Of a DNA stretch of 64,000 nt, positions 23,840 to 35,028 are shown one piece after another. Within the stretch, counting starts at the first letter, position 1. Each line of letters begins with the position of its first letter. The notes under the pieces were generated by a model. It saw nothing but the letters and a program-made list of their open reading frames with translations, made no database searches and was not told the DNA's origin. A program made the position numbers and the translations under genes. Location of the stretch: NCBI GenBank assembly GCA_016987375.1, contig PJRA01000263.1, positions 5,343,141 through 5,407,140 of the forward strand, in the 5' to 3' direction. The DNA comes from Brachionus koreanus (Eukaryota > Rotifera > Eurotatoria > Ploima > Brachionidae).

Positions 23840-26800
23840 ATGATGAATTTTGAAAAATTTAAAAAACATTTTAACCATCACAAAAAACTTTGCATTTTAA
23901 TTATTGCTCCTTTATTTGCATCTATATTATTGTTTTGTTTTCAAACTAAAGCTGGAAATTGTGCTTTTGTTTTAACTGTAATGTCTCTTTATTGGACTAC
24001 AGGTTTTAGGAAAAATTTTATAAAAATATATCGAATTTATTTTTTTTTAAGAATGCCTTCCTATAGCAATAACTTCTTTGATTCCAATTGTTTTATTTCC
24101 TATTCTCGGAATAATGTCATCCAAAAATGTAACAAAAATATATTTTCAAGTAAAGCTTTATTTACTATTATTTTTCTTAATTGATTAACCCTAATTAACT
24201 TTGTAACAAGGATATAATAATCCTTTTTTATGGAGGACTAGTCATGGCTAATGCGATAGAAATGAGCGGTCTTCATGAAAGACTTGCTCTTAAAATTTTG
24301 CTTCTCTTTGGCTCCAATCCTAAATGGTTGATGTTGGGATTCATGATAGTTACAGCTTTTATGAGTTTATGGATCAGCAATGCAGCTTCTTGTTCAATGA
24401 TGCTGCCAATAATTAATGCGATAGTGATGCAACTTATTATTGCTGAAAGTAATTATATAAATTCTAAAACTAAAGAAAACGGCACAGATAATAAAGCTTT
24501 GAGTAAGATTCAGATTGATAAAATTATAAAAAAAGTTAATCAAAAATAAATCGAATTAAAAGATATATCGACAGTTGATTTAGAACAAGCAGATCCAAAT
24601 ACTCATAAAGATATTTCTCATCAAACTCAGAATGAAATTTTTAAAGCATCTACGAGAGCCAGAAATTTGTCCACTGGTAAACTCTGATAAAAATGTTAAA
24701 AAAAATTACATTTTTTTAAAGGTTTTTTGCTTTCTTGTGCATATTCGTCAACAATCGGTGGTATTGGATCTCTAGTTGGAACCGCCCCCAATGTTCTCTT
24801 GAAAGGCTTTATTGATGAAAAATATCCCGATGTTGGACTTAATTTTTTTAGTTTTTCACTGGTTAGTCTTCCAGTTTCCATTATTCTTCTTGTTATCTCT
24901 TGGCTTTGGTTAACATTTAAATGGCTACCGAGAGAATATCTTTTTAGTCAACGAACCAAAAATAATTCAGATCAAAACATTCAAAATATTAGCCATATAA
25001 TAAAACATAAATATGAAAATCTTGGACCGACAAAGTACTTAATAATTTTTTTTATGAAAAAAATGAATGCGTTCACCTTTGTTTGCTTTATTTTTTAGCT
25101 TTCAGCAAAAATGTGTTGGAATTATTTTTATGATTTTGGTTACGTTATGGTTAACAAGAGATATTCAAGGACTTTATGGCTGGAGTTTTTTATTCAAACC
25201 AAAGTAAAATTTATTTAATAATCAAATATATAATATCAATTATATAATAATCAAAAAAAAATTAAAATCATTTTGAAAAAATTATTTTTTTTTAAGATTT
25301 GTCTCTGATGCCACACCAGCTGTATTGGCCGTGTTTTTCTTATTTGCTTGTCCAAAAAACAACATTTTTAAGGGGGAACACTATATTCATTTGATGGATT
25401 GGAAGCGTTTACAGGCCATATTTCCATGGAATGTTGTTTTGCTAATAGGTAAGATAAAGATTATAATTTAAAAAAATTATTTTGTAATAGAAAAATTAAG
25501 ATTTCTTAAACGCGTTAATAAGCTATACCCATATTTTTTTTAAAAATTACCAAAAATAAAAAATATCTGTTGATAATATCATATAATAAATTGACTTAAA
25601 ATATTCAAAATATCACAAATATCTTAATTGATTTAAATATACTTTTTTTATTTCAAATCTAATTCTAATCTATCACATTTTTCATCATGATTTACGATCA
25701 AGAAGAAAATGTAATATAAAAATGAAGATGAAACAGCTCCAAGACCGAGTAATAAATGTCAAAAAATTTGATTTGAGTAAATTCAGCAATACATTGGGGA
25801 CTTTGTATTAACAATATTATGCAAACTTTTATTCTATTAATATTTAATAAATTTATGGTAATTTTTATTAAGAATAAGTTTTTATTTAATTTATGATATG
25901 CAAGTGTTAACGGCCTTTTTTAAAAAGAATCTTGTAAATTTTTATAAGCACTAATTTAATAAAAAAAAAATTTTGAGAATTCTTTTTTAGACATAAGAAT
26001 TTATTGTTTCAAAAATTCAACTAATTATAATTACCAAATTATTTTAAATTTAAGGCGGTGGTCTAGCTGTAGCTGAAGGTTTTCAGGTAACTTTTAAGAA
26101 AAAATATAAATTCACCAAAAACATGCACTTGATTTAAAAAAAATCTGAGAAGTGACGAACACTTCTCAAAAGATGATAAATTTAACATTAAAAAAAATTT
26201 TTATGATTTTTATGATTTTAGATTGATTTTCTTTTTTAATAAAACTTTCAGATCTGGTTCAAACATCCTGGTTAATTTGAAGTTGAGAAACTTTATAATT
26301 TTAGTTAGATCAAAGAGCATCTTTGAACAGGTATTCCAAAAATGCTTTTCGGAATATTTATTCAATATAAATCTAATCATTCATTTTTTTTGTAACTTTC
26401 TATTAAAGATACAATCAACAAACTATCAATTATTACAATAACTTAAGTTGTCCTAAAATTTTGGCTATTAACCAGAATTGATTAATTAAAAAAAATTAAT
26501 TAAAAGTTTAATTTATTTGAAACTTAAGTTTCTATTAATAGATTTAAATTTTTGAAAATAATAATATTTTTTATTGAAACTAAATTACATAAATAATAAA
26601 ATAAATTTAATTAAATTGGAAAAAATATTTATAGTATCTGAAATTATTTCCTCAAATTTGACTGATAGAATTTTTTTCAAAGCAACGTATTTTAATCTAT
26701 TTTGAAAAAAAAATTTATTTATAAAATATGAAAAGATTAGATTAATATAAAAAATTCAAGATCTTTTTAAGCAAAGTTTTCGAATCTCTTTTTTCCACCT

Positions 26801-27532
26801 AATTTTATCTGTAGTTCTTTTTAAAAGTTGACACATCCATATTTTCCGTCTACACTAAAATCTTGCAAAGTACAGGGCAAGTTGAATATTTTTTTAAATA
26901 AAAGTTTTCTTGGTTTATAAAATTTTTAATCTTTTGAGTGTTAGAAAGTCAAGTTCTTATTTTTGAATTGATCATAACTTCTTATCTTCAAGAATTCTGG
27001 TCTATCGAATATAATTGGTGAGTTTTTGATGAAAATAATGTCTCCAAAAAAAGAAATAACACTGTTTGTTATAATGATAATTTGTGCATCTGCTACAGAG
27101 CTTACTTCAAATACTTCAATTTCTTCAATTTTTATTCCAATTGTTGATTCTATTGTAAAAGAGATAAAAAATATAAATAAAAATAAAATTTAAATAACTT
27201 TTAAAAGGCAAAAGAAATGGAAATAAGTCCAATTTATTTGTTATTACCTCTTATATTATCGGTGAGCTTGGCTTTTATGTTTCCAATTGCAGCTCCAAAT
27301 AATGCAATTATTTTTGCTACTGGAACAGTTAGGATAAAAGATATGGTAAGATCAAAGACTAATAAATTAAATATTTAATAGTTTTTTAAAGATAAAAACT
27401 GGATTAGTGATGAATATTATTGGATTGTCAATAATTTACATAGCTGCAAATACCTGGTTAAAATTTGTATTTGATGTTAACTCATTTGAATTAAAAACCA
27501 ATTCAAGCTTATTTACAAATAAAACGAAATAA
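23840..27532 (+). CDS. SLC13-family sodium-coupled dicarboxylate/sulfate transporter (INDY-like)
   Basis: A multi-pass plasma-membrane cotransporter for di- or tricarboxylates or sulfate. Eleven exons join in phase to 565 aa: 23840..24002, 24052..24149, 24211..24502, 24575..24676, 24722..25034, 25099..25203, 25297..25448, 26055..26086, 26993..27154, 27208..27345, 27392..27532. Family landmarks in order are YWTTECLPIAITSLIPIVLF (about 51-70), FYGGLVMANAIE, WISNAAS (first substrate/sodium loop, Ser143-Asn144-Ala145), GTAPNV, SDATPAVL, PWNVVLLIGGGLAVAEGFQ, NSGLSNIIGEF and TELTSNTSISS (second loop, Ser458-Asn459-Thr460). The first SNT motif reads SNA. An in-frame TAA at 24547 lies inside a 72-nt intron (24503-24574, GTAAGA...GACAG) in the variable cytosolic loop, so the gene is not broken. 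Length is typical of the family. Two ATG codons stand at the start. Substrate cannot be called. Confidence 0.9.
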
Positions 27533-27544
27533 TAATTTTTTTAT

Positions 27545-27550
27545 AATAAA
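27545..27550 (+). terminator. Poly(A) signal of the SLC13-like gene
   Basis: AATAAA begins 13 nt after the stop codon, implying a very short 3' UTR. Confidence 0.45.
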
Positions 27551-27829
27551 AATTAATATCTTTAAATGGTTTTTATGTGATAAAATTAATTTCATCTAGT
27601 TTTTTTTCCCAATCATTGCGAAAATTCTATTCGCTTTCCCGGAAGATTAGCTAACATGTACATATCATTTTAGAAATTTTTGAAAAAACATACACAAATC
27701 CTTTTCTTATTTTGTTTTCACTAATTACTCAGTTCCGTTTTAATTTAAAATTCTGTGGTTAAATTGAGGTTTTTATTTTCAATATGAATAATCTTAAATT
27801 TTCATACGTTTAAAGCAGTCGCTAATATA

Positions 27830-28490
27830 ATCGTCTAGCTTGGAACAGTATCATAGATTTTTTTAGATTTATATCTCATCAGCATAGACTTATTTCTATT
27901 TATTAAAAACTCAGACAAATCGTTTATAAAAATAGCAAACTTAAGAAGCCCATGGTCAAAGCTTTGTGGAAGACCATTTTAACATCAAACTTTAATGATT
28001 CTACTTAACAAATCTTTACTTTTTTCCATTTAAAAATGCTTTTACCCAATCTCATATTGTTATTTCAAAACCATAAGCTGATATTTTTTTTAAAGCAGTA
28101 GTTTTAATGAAACATTGATTATCAAGTCAATATCATTCCTACAGTGTATGTTCGTTTTACGATCAAAGCTGAAAAACTGACGATTTGAATAATCTCCCAA
28201 GAAGATCAATTGAAAGTCCTCGCTTCTGCTATTTTTTTAGAAACATTGTTAACCAATCCATCAGATTATTTGAGTGTTTTTAACTTTTCTAAACTTGGTT
28301 GTTTGTTGAAAGGATCTTTTGGATTTATGTTTTTCATATTTTGCCGTCTTTTAACCAATTTAAAATAATCAGTTTTTGCCTATTTGTAGCTTTTGAATAT
28401 AATTTATTTTTAAGATAGTTTCTTTTTTTAGAAGCTTCCCATGGTGAATCATTTCCTCTTTAACCATATTATTAAAAACAATTTATTTCT
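27830..28490 (-). mobile_element. Decayed CR1/jockey-type LINE reverse transcriptase fragment
   Basis: On the minus strand, frames with several stops carry ISAYGFEI (usual KLxAYGI), then GLPQSFDHGLLKFAIFINDL (motif B, usual GVPQGSxLGPLLFxxFINDL) at about 27920-27975. Next comes KSMLMRYKSKKIYDTV, where FADDTKIY would be expected; both catalytic aspartates are lost. An upstream trace of the motif A region is at about 28080-28150. It is an inactive relic. The outer limits are approximate. Confidence 0.6.
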
Positions 28491-31400
28491 TATTGATTGA
28501 TGGTGTATATTTTTTATTGTTTTTATTTAAACTGAGTGAAAAATGGATAGATGCTTGAAGATGTTACTTGAAACAAGAAGATTGGCGAATTTACAAAATG
28601 AAGATAGTGAAGAAAAATGTATTTTTAAATTAAATGTCAAATAAAGATTCATTTACAATGGTTGGGAGCTATGGTAGTACAGCTTTGCAATATGCTGAAG
28701 AAATTATTTTAGTAAATTATGTCATTTGATGTCTATAATGACACTATTTACTAAAACTTAATTAATCAGCAATTTTTTTCAGAAGCATTCTTATTCGTAA
28801 TATACATAAATATAAATGACAAACTAAGATTAAGATTTTTTCATTTTATTTTAAATTAGTTTTTTGATTTTTACATCAAAAGGTCCCTTATAATAAAATG
28901 GATCCAAAGATATAAATTAAATAATTAAATAAAAATAAATCTACTAACTTCGTTACACTCCACCAACAAATAATTTTTTTTTTAAATATAGCCGATTAAG
29001 CTACACTAAATCTAAAATTCTTAGATAGTACTTTGTCACTTATTATCATTATTCCAGTTTAAACTTCAAAAATGTTAAAAATTAATATGTTTGATTTTAA
29101 AGACACTGTAGACATTCAAATTTTTTGTTTATAATTATCCAGGGTTTGTTCTTTGATTGTTATTCTTTTTTTTGCAGGTTTGAAATAAAATATTTTTTAA
29201 GAGAAAAGCTTATATATATTAAAATAATCAATTTTCTGCAAAACTTAAGCAATCGATTTAATTTTTTTAATCAAAAAATCTATTTCATCGATCTAGGTAA
29301 AAAAAAAAATATTTGTTTTTCTCAGTATAAAAAGTTTGTCATAAATTAATTTTTTTTTTATTGAGAAATCAATTTTTAAAAGTTAATTTAATTTTTTCAT
29401 TTAAATTGCTGTAATTTTTTTTTAAATGCTTAAGAAATGTTCAAATAGCATAAATTATCGAAAAGTATTTCTTTAGTGAATTGTTTAGAAATTATATTGT
29501 TTAGTGATTTTCTCTTACAATTTTTTTCTAAGGTAAAAGTCGGAAATTTTGTTTTTAAAATAAATTACTCATTTAGAAATAGTGAAAAAAACTGAGATTA
29601 ATTTTTAAAAATTATTTTTTGAAAGTAAAAGCAGCTTTAGTCTTTATTTTCAAAATATCATCTTTTAAACGATTTTTGCTTGTCAGAACTGAATTGTTAT
29701 TTTTTAAGTATTTAAGTGATAAAAAATTAAAAGCTTTTTCTTTAATTAAATTGAGTTTTTATTTTAAATATTTCTATTCAATTATACTTATTTATTTTTT
29801 GTGTTTTTTTTTATTATTGCATGAGATTAACTTAAAATTTCATGATACTAAAATAAATTTGTATTTGAACTTTAGACTAAAAATACAAGTTATTACCTTG
29901 CACAATAAATGGTTTATATCAAAATTTTCTATTCTGGATTTAATCAATAATGTTTAAATTACATATATTTATGTTACTCATCAATAGTTCTGTTATTAAT
30001 TTAATTCAAAAATATTTTAGCTTTCGAGAGTGTCTTTTTATATTTGTATAAAATTTTCAATGCAATTATTAGTCATAATCAAACAAAATAGATGCATAAA
30101 GTCAAGTTAATTACTGTTTTTTTTTAAATACCACTAGCAATTTAAGTGTCCGAATAAATTTTATTCTCAAGAAACTAGAAATAGTAATTATAAGCACAAA
30201 ATTCATCTTGCATGACTAGTTAATAAAAAATAAATAAATAATTCTTGAGCCAACAAAAAAAAATTAAATTTTAAATGTATTACAATATGCCAATATTTAA
30301 AAAATTATTTGCAATCAATTTTCAGTGCAGGTTCATTTCTAGCTCTTAAAATTAAGATTAAAAATTAGAACAATTTTCACTCAAGTGGATAAGCTTTTGA
30401 TTTTCTCATTTTTTAACTAGAGCTGATGAGAAAATTTTATACGGAACAAATATCGTATATTTAATTGAAAAAAAAATTGGATTTGTATTAGCTTTTTTAT
30501 CTGAATGATAGCACTTAAAAAAATTCAATTTTAGTAATGAATAGAGTTGTTTATTTTTAGTTTGAAAAATATTTGTCTTAAAGAGCTTGGCTTGAGAAAA
30601 GAGCCGAGTAGCGTTGTATGAAGATGGTATGTGCTGATACATATATATATTTAACCGACAATATCATCAAATTAATCTTTTTTTCGAAATAAATTTTAAT
30701 TGAAAGCACATTTTATATTGTATTATCTCAAATAACGTCAGAAACTTAAGGAGTTGTGATTGAGCAAATTAGAACGACCAATGAACAAATGTGAGTGCTT
30801 GAAGAAAAAATTTTCTTATCGATTTTTTTTTTCATTTCAACTAAAATTAATTAAGAAATATTTGAATCATTATTAAAAAAAAATATTCAAAATTAAAATT
30901 AATTATTACAGTTATTATGCATTGTAAAGAAAAATTTTCACTTAAATAGCAATAAGCAATAATAGTTAGAATAATAATCATAAATCAATATTTTAAAAAT
31001 TAAATTTATGTTTATGTGATGCCTTACGTAAATTAAAAATTTCTCCTTCTACTCTAAATCATGATAATTCACGAATTTTTTTTAATAAATTAAGCTCCTA
31101 TTTTCTTTTATCTAATTGAATTTTTTTTTAAATTAAACACTTAAATTGTCTAACCGAATAGAGATTCTGACAGCTAATGCTCAATCTAAGCCATCAAATT
31201 CGACTCGATACCTTTGAATATAATCTTCTGCATTATGGCAAATTAATGAGAATTAATTTCTTAGAGAGTATTTAAATATTTAAGATACCTGAAAAGTATT
31301 AGATTAAAAATACTAGGGCTAAAGCATATAATTTTTATTTTAAACTTTTATTTGCATTTCCTTGCATGTCATGTGGGAAAAAAGTCATTTAAAAAATGAT

Positions 31401-34400
31401 GACATAATTTGCATCATGAAATAATTGAAAGGAACACTCTTTTTGTCAATGCACGTAAAATCATTACGAACTAGGTATATATCAGAAAAACTAAGAATTT
31501 AAAGACATTTTGTTGTGCCTAACAGTTTGAGTATTTTTTCCGAAACCCAATCAAGCATTGAAAAGGAAATAGTTGAAATTTTAATTTGTGATCGGATCAG
31601 TCAATGAGAAATTTTTTCATTAATTTTTTTGACATAAGTTCTCACTTGGGTTAATTTAAAATCAATTTCAATTCCGACAGTTATGTTCAAATTATATTTG
31701 GCTGAGAATAACAGATGCACTTAGTAAAATTATTTTGGGAATAATCTAATAGAAGATAATTGATTTAAAGATTTTTCCTAAAAAATATTATTTAATTAGA
31801 AAAAAAAAATAATTCCATATTTTTCAAAGGACATGTTTATTCTTGTTAGTTAATGAAACTGATTCCAGGGAACCTGCTTCCATTTTGATTCATTCAGAGA
31901 GAAAAAGAAAAAATCTTGTCTGACTCAAGGTTACTAATTCAATTTTTTAATTTAAATTTTCTTTTATTTCTAGGAACTAAACATGACATAAAAATTGAAA
32001 ATTGAAAATATTCAAATTTTTAAATCATAGAACAGAATTTTTAGATTGTTTTGATAAAAATTCAGTCGAACTTCGTTAAACTAATGCCAACAGTATTTGT
32101 TTTATGCAAAAATACGCAATTAAGTTTGTTTAGTTATCGAAATAAATTTTGAATAATTTGCACTGATTTCAATAATTGTTAGTAAAAAACTAATCATAAT
32201 TAGTTGATATTTGTTTTCTAGGACACTTAGCCTTTAATTAGATTCGATTTATAACTAACAAAGAAAGCTTATTTGCTTAGATTAGCAAACAAGCGATTCT
32301 ATACAAGCAAGCTTGTGCATCTAAAATCAAGACTTAAAGTTAAGTCTCATTAAAATTTACAGAGAATATGTAATAATTTAAATAAACCTTTTTTTTTATT
32401 CGTTTTTGTATTTAAAGAATTTATTAGTGCCTGAATATTTTGTTTATTTTTTTGAATTATCAATTTTTTAAATGATTAATTTGGCTACTTTTTCTTTTTT
32501 TTCAAAGGTATGATTTTCCTTAATCTTTTAGTTGCAGTTTTCTATCCAAATAATTTTAAACAATTTTTTTTTGTTTGTTTTTTAAATTTTAAATTTTTGG
32601 GTTTTATCAATAAATAGTAAATAATATGTAAAAGTTTGATTCCCAGATGAAATTGATTTATTAGCTTAATGTAATATCTCAGAATATGAAAATTATGCTA
32701 ACTTTGACTAAAAAAGTTGTAAATTAGAATTAAAATGATAGGGACCTATTTGAATATTTTTAATCAAAATTAAAAATTTTTTTCAATAGCTTAAATAAAT
32801 AATAGTTTTATGACTTGTAACTAGTATTCATACAGTTAAGAGCTCAAACTAACCAAATTCGGTGCCGTTAAAGAACGGATATCGATAATTATTTTATTTT
32901 ATGACTTTTTATTTTATTATTATTAATAAATTTAAATAAAAAACTTAGCTACATAGATGCTACAAAATGCAAAATGTATATATAATGCATATTTTTATAT
33001 TTTATTTATTCAACCAACTCAAACTTCTTCCTTTTTTAAAAAATATTTTTTTTTTTATCAATTTCTTGTAACAATTGGGTTTAAACGAAGGCGTAAGCCA
33101 TTCGGACGAACCTAGGGCCTGCCCTAAATTATATTTTTAATAATAAATAATAATAAGATGCTACAGAAATAAAATTTAATGTTTAATGATGTTTTTTTTT
33201 ATACTTTTAATTAGTTTGATTTTTAGATTTTGAACAAGACTAAACTTTTCTCATCTTTTATTAATCTGTAAATAAGTTTATGTACAAAAATTCTTAACTA
33301 TATCTCTTGAATTGTATTAAACATTTCTATAACCGCATGGGGGTTGAAAAGAAGGTTCTAGACCATTCTGAACTTCCCAAGGGTCACCGCCCTTAAATTA
33401 TTATTTAAATTAAAATTAAAAATTAATTAGTTTGATTAATTAAAGTAACCTTGCATTGATCTTATCTTTCAAATAAAACAAAAACTATAAATTACATATT
33501 TAGTTGATTTAGAATGTTCTTTATCTTTGAAAATAGGAAAATTAGACAAGTGATATAAAAAGACTAAAACGGAAAATTAATCGCAATTTTTCGCCAAAAT
33601 TAGATTTTAATTAAAACGAAAAATTAATTTTAATTCAAAATATTTATTCAAAATATTTATAGTAAATCAACAAAATCAATAATTTAATTAATTTTCGAGT
33701 AAAAAAAAATCTATCTTTTTGTCACATCTGTACTTTTTTAATTTAGCGTTTTTGGTTTCAACAGACGAATTGAGTTTAAGCTCAAAACATTGATTATCTG
33801 GAAGTCTTCGATAAATTAAAAGAAAAACAATTATACACTATGTGATCAAGTCGAGTTCTGAATTAGAAATAAAAATAAATTCGACACCATTCTTTAATTT
33901 TCAGTCAATCAGGCAATGACAAGAATTTTTGGTTTATCGTTTCTCTGAAATAGGACTTTAATTAAATCTTAATATAAATTGAGATTTCTATAATTCAGTC
34001 TGGTAGTATTAGAAGATTTGTTTAAAATTTTCTAATTTAGTTGTAAAAATGCATATTTTGATTATTTAATAAGCAATCAGGATGTTAAAATAAAATTTTC
34101 AACATGATTTCAAATGTGCTCTAGAAAAAAAACAAATGCTTCATAATTAAAGCTTAAAAATCCATAACTTTTGTATTTAAATTGCTTAATTTAAAATAAT
34201 TTTAACAATTATTTTCAGCACAAGTAGATTTTTCCATCAAGTTGGATTGACTTAATTTGTTTTTTATATAAAAAAAATAAATTAAAAAAAATTCACCATT
34301 TTCTTTGTTATTCTATCGTGATGAAAGATGATATTCAAATTATTAACTAAATAAATTCTAGTAAATAGGATGTTTGATGAAAACAATCTAATTCAAACAA

Positions 34401-35028
34401 TTAGGGAACAGTTTTCTTTGTTAATTTTTTAGAAAATTTTATATTTGTTTTTTTAAAAAATTTCTATTAGAGAACAATAACTGGAGTAAAAATCATGATT
34501 TAGATAATAATTTTAAATTATAGATCTCCTAATTCTAGAGCAAGATTAAATTGTGTAATTTAAGAAAAGCAGGAAATTAAAAGAAAAAAAAATCACAAAT
34601 CTTGGCGATAAAATAATATTTATTGTTAATTTTCTCATATTTCATTGCTGTTGATTAATGATTTTTAGGCACATATTTCGCTGATTCAAGCTGGGATCTT
34701 TTAGTGAGTTAACTAACTAAATCTTTGATTTAAATCATATTCGATCATGAATTTATTATTATTTACTTGTTTATTCAATTAAATTAAATGCTAAACTACT
34801 ACTATAGATATAAAAGATGGAAAGGATTTTTTATTACACGCTTGAAATGAATATGAAAATAACAGGATATCCCGGAATCAAGCTACTATTAAATCTCTGA
34901 TTATCTGTTTGCTTTAAATTGAACTAAATTTTTGATTAGTTTTCGTAGATTAGAAAAAGTTTTCAATTTTTTTGTATTGTTGTTTGAACGTAATGTAACA
35001 ATTCCTGCAAATTGAATAATTAAAACAA
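28491..35028. other. Long AT-rich intergenic DNA with no gene recognised
   Basis: A 112-codon open frame at 29619-29957 and several shorter ones occur, but they start on non-ATG codons or have a composition expected of chance T-rich DNA, with no recognisable homology. A repeated segment is described separately near 33060-33410. Confidence 0.5.
33060..33410 (+). repeat. Two diverged copies of a GC-richer segment about 262 bp apart
   Basis: The stretches 33060-33140 and 33320-33405 align by eye over about 75 bp. Each has a GGGTTKAAA-type start, GAAGG, CCATTC, then AGGG, GCCCT and TAAATTA. The second part of each (AATTAGTTTGATT at 33209 and 33423) also recurs with altered spacing. It could be a decayed tandem duplication or two insertions of one short element. 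No termini are clear. Confidence 0.4.

Noticed and set aside
24244..24549. SLC13-like gene as a pseudogene because of an in-frame TAA at 24547
   Set aside because: A 72-nt GT-AG intron (24503-24574) removes the stop in frame, and all other exons join without defects.
29619..29957. 112-codon open frame on the plus strand
   Set aside because: The frame opens on a non-ATG codon, its residues are those of T-rich chance sequence, and no homology is recognised. One such frame is expected by chance in a window of this size and composition.
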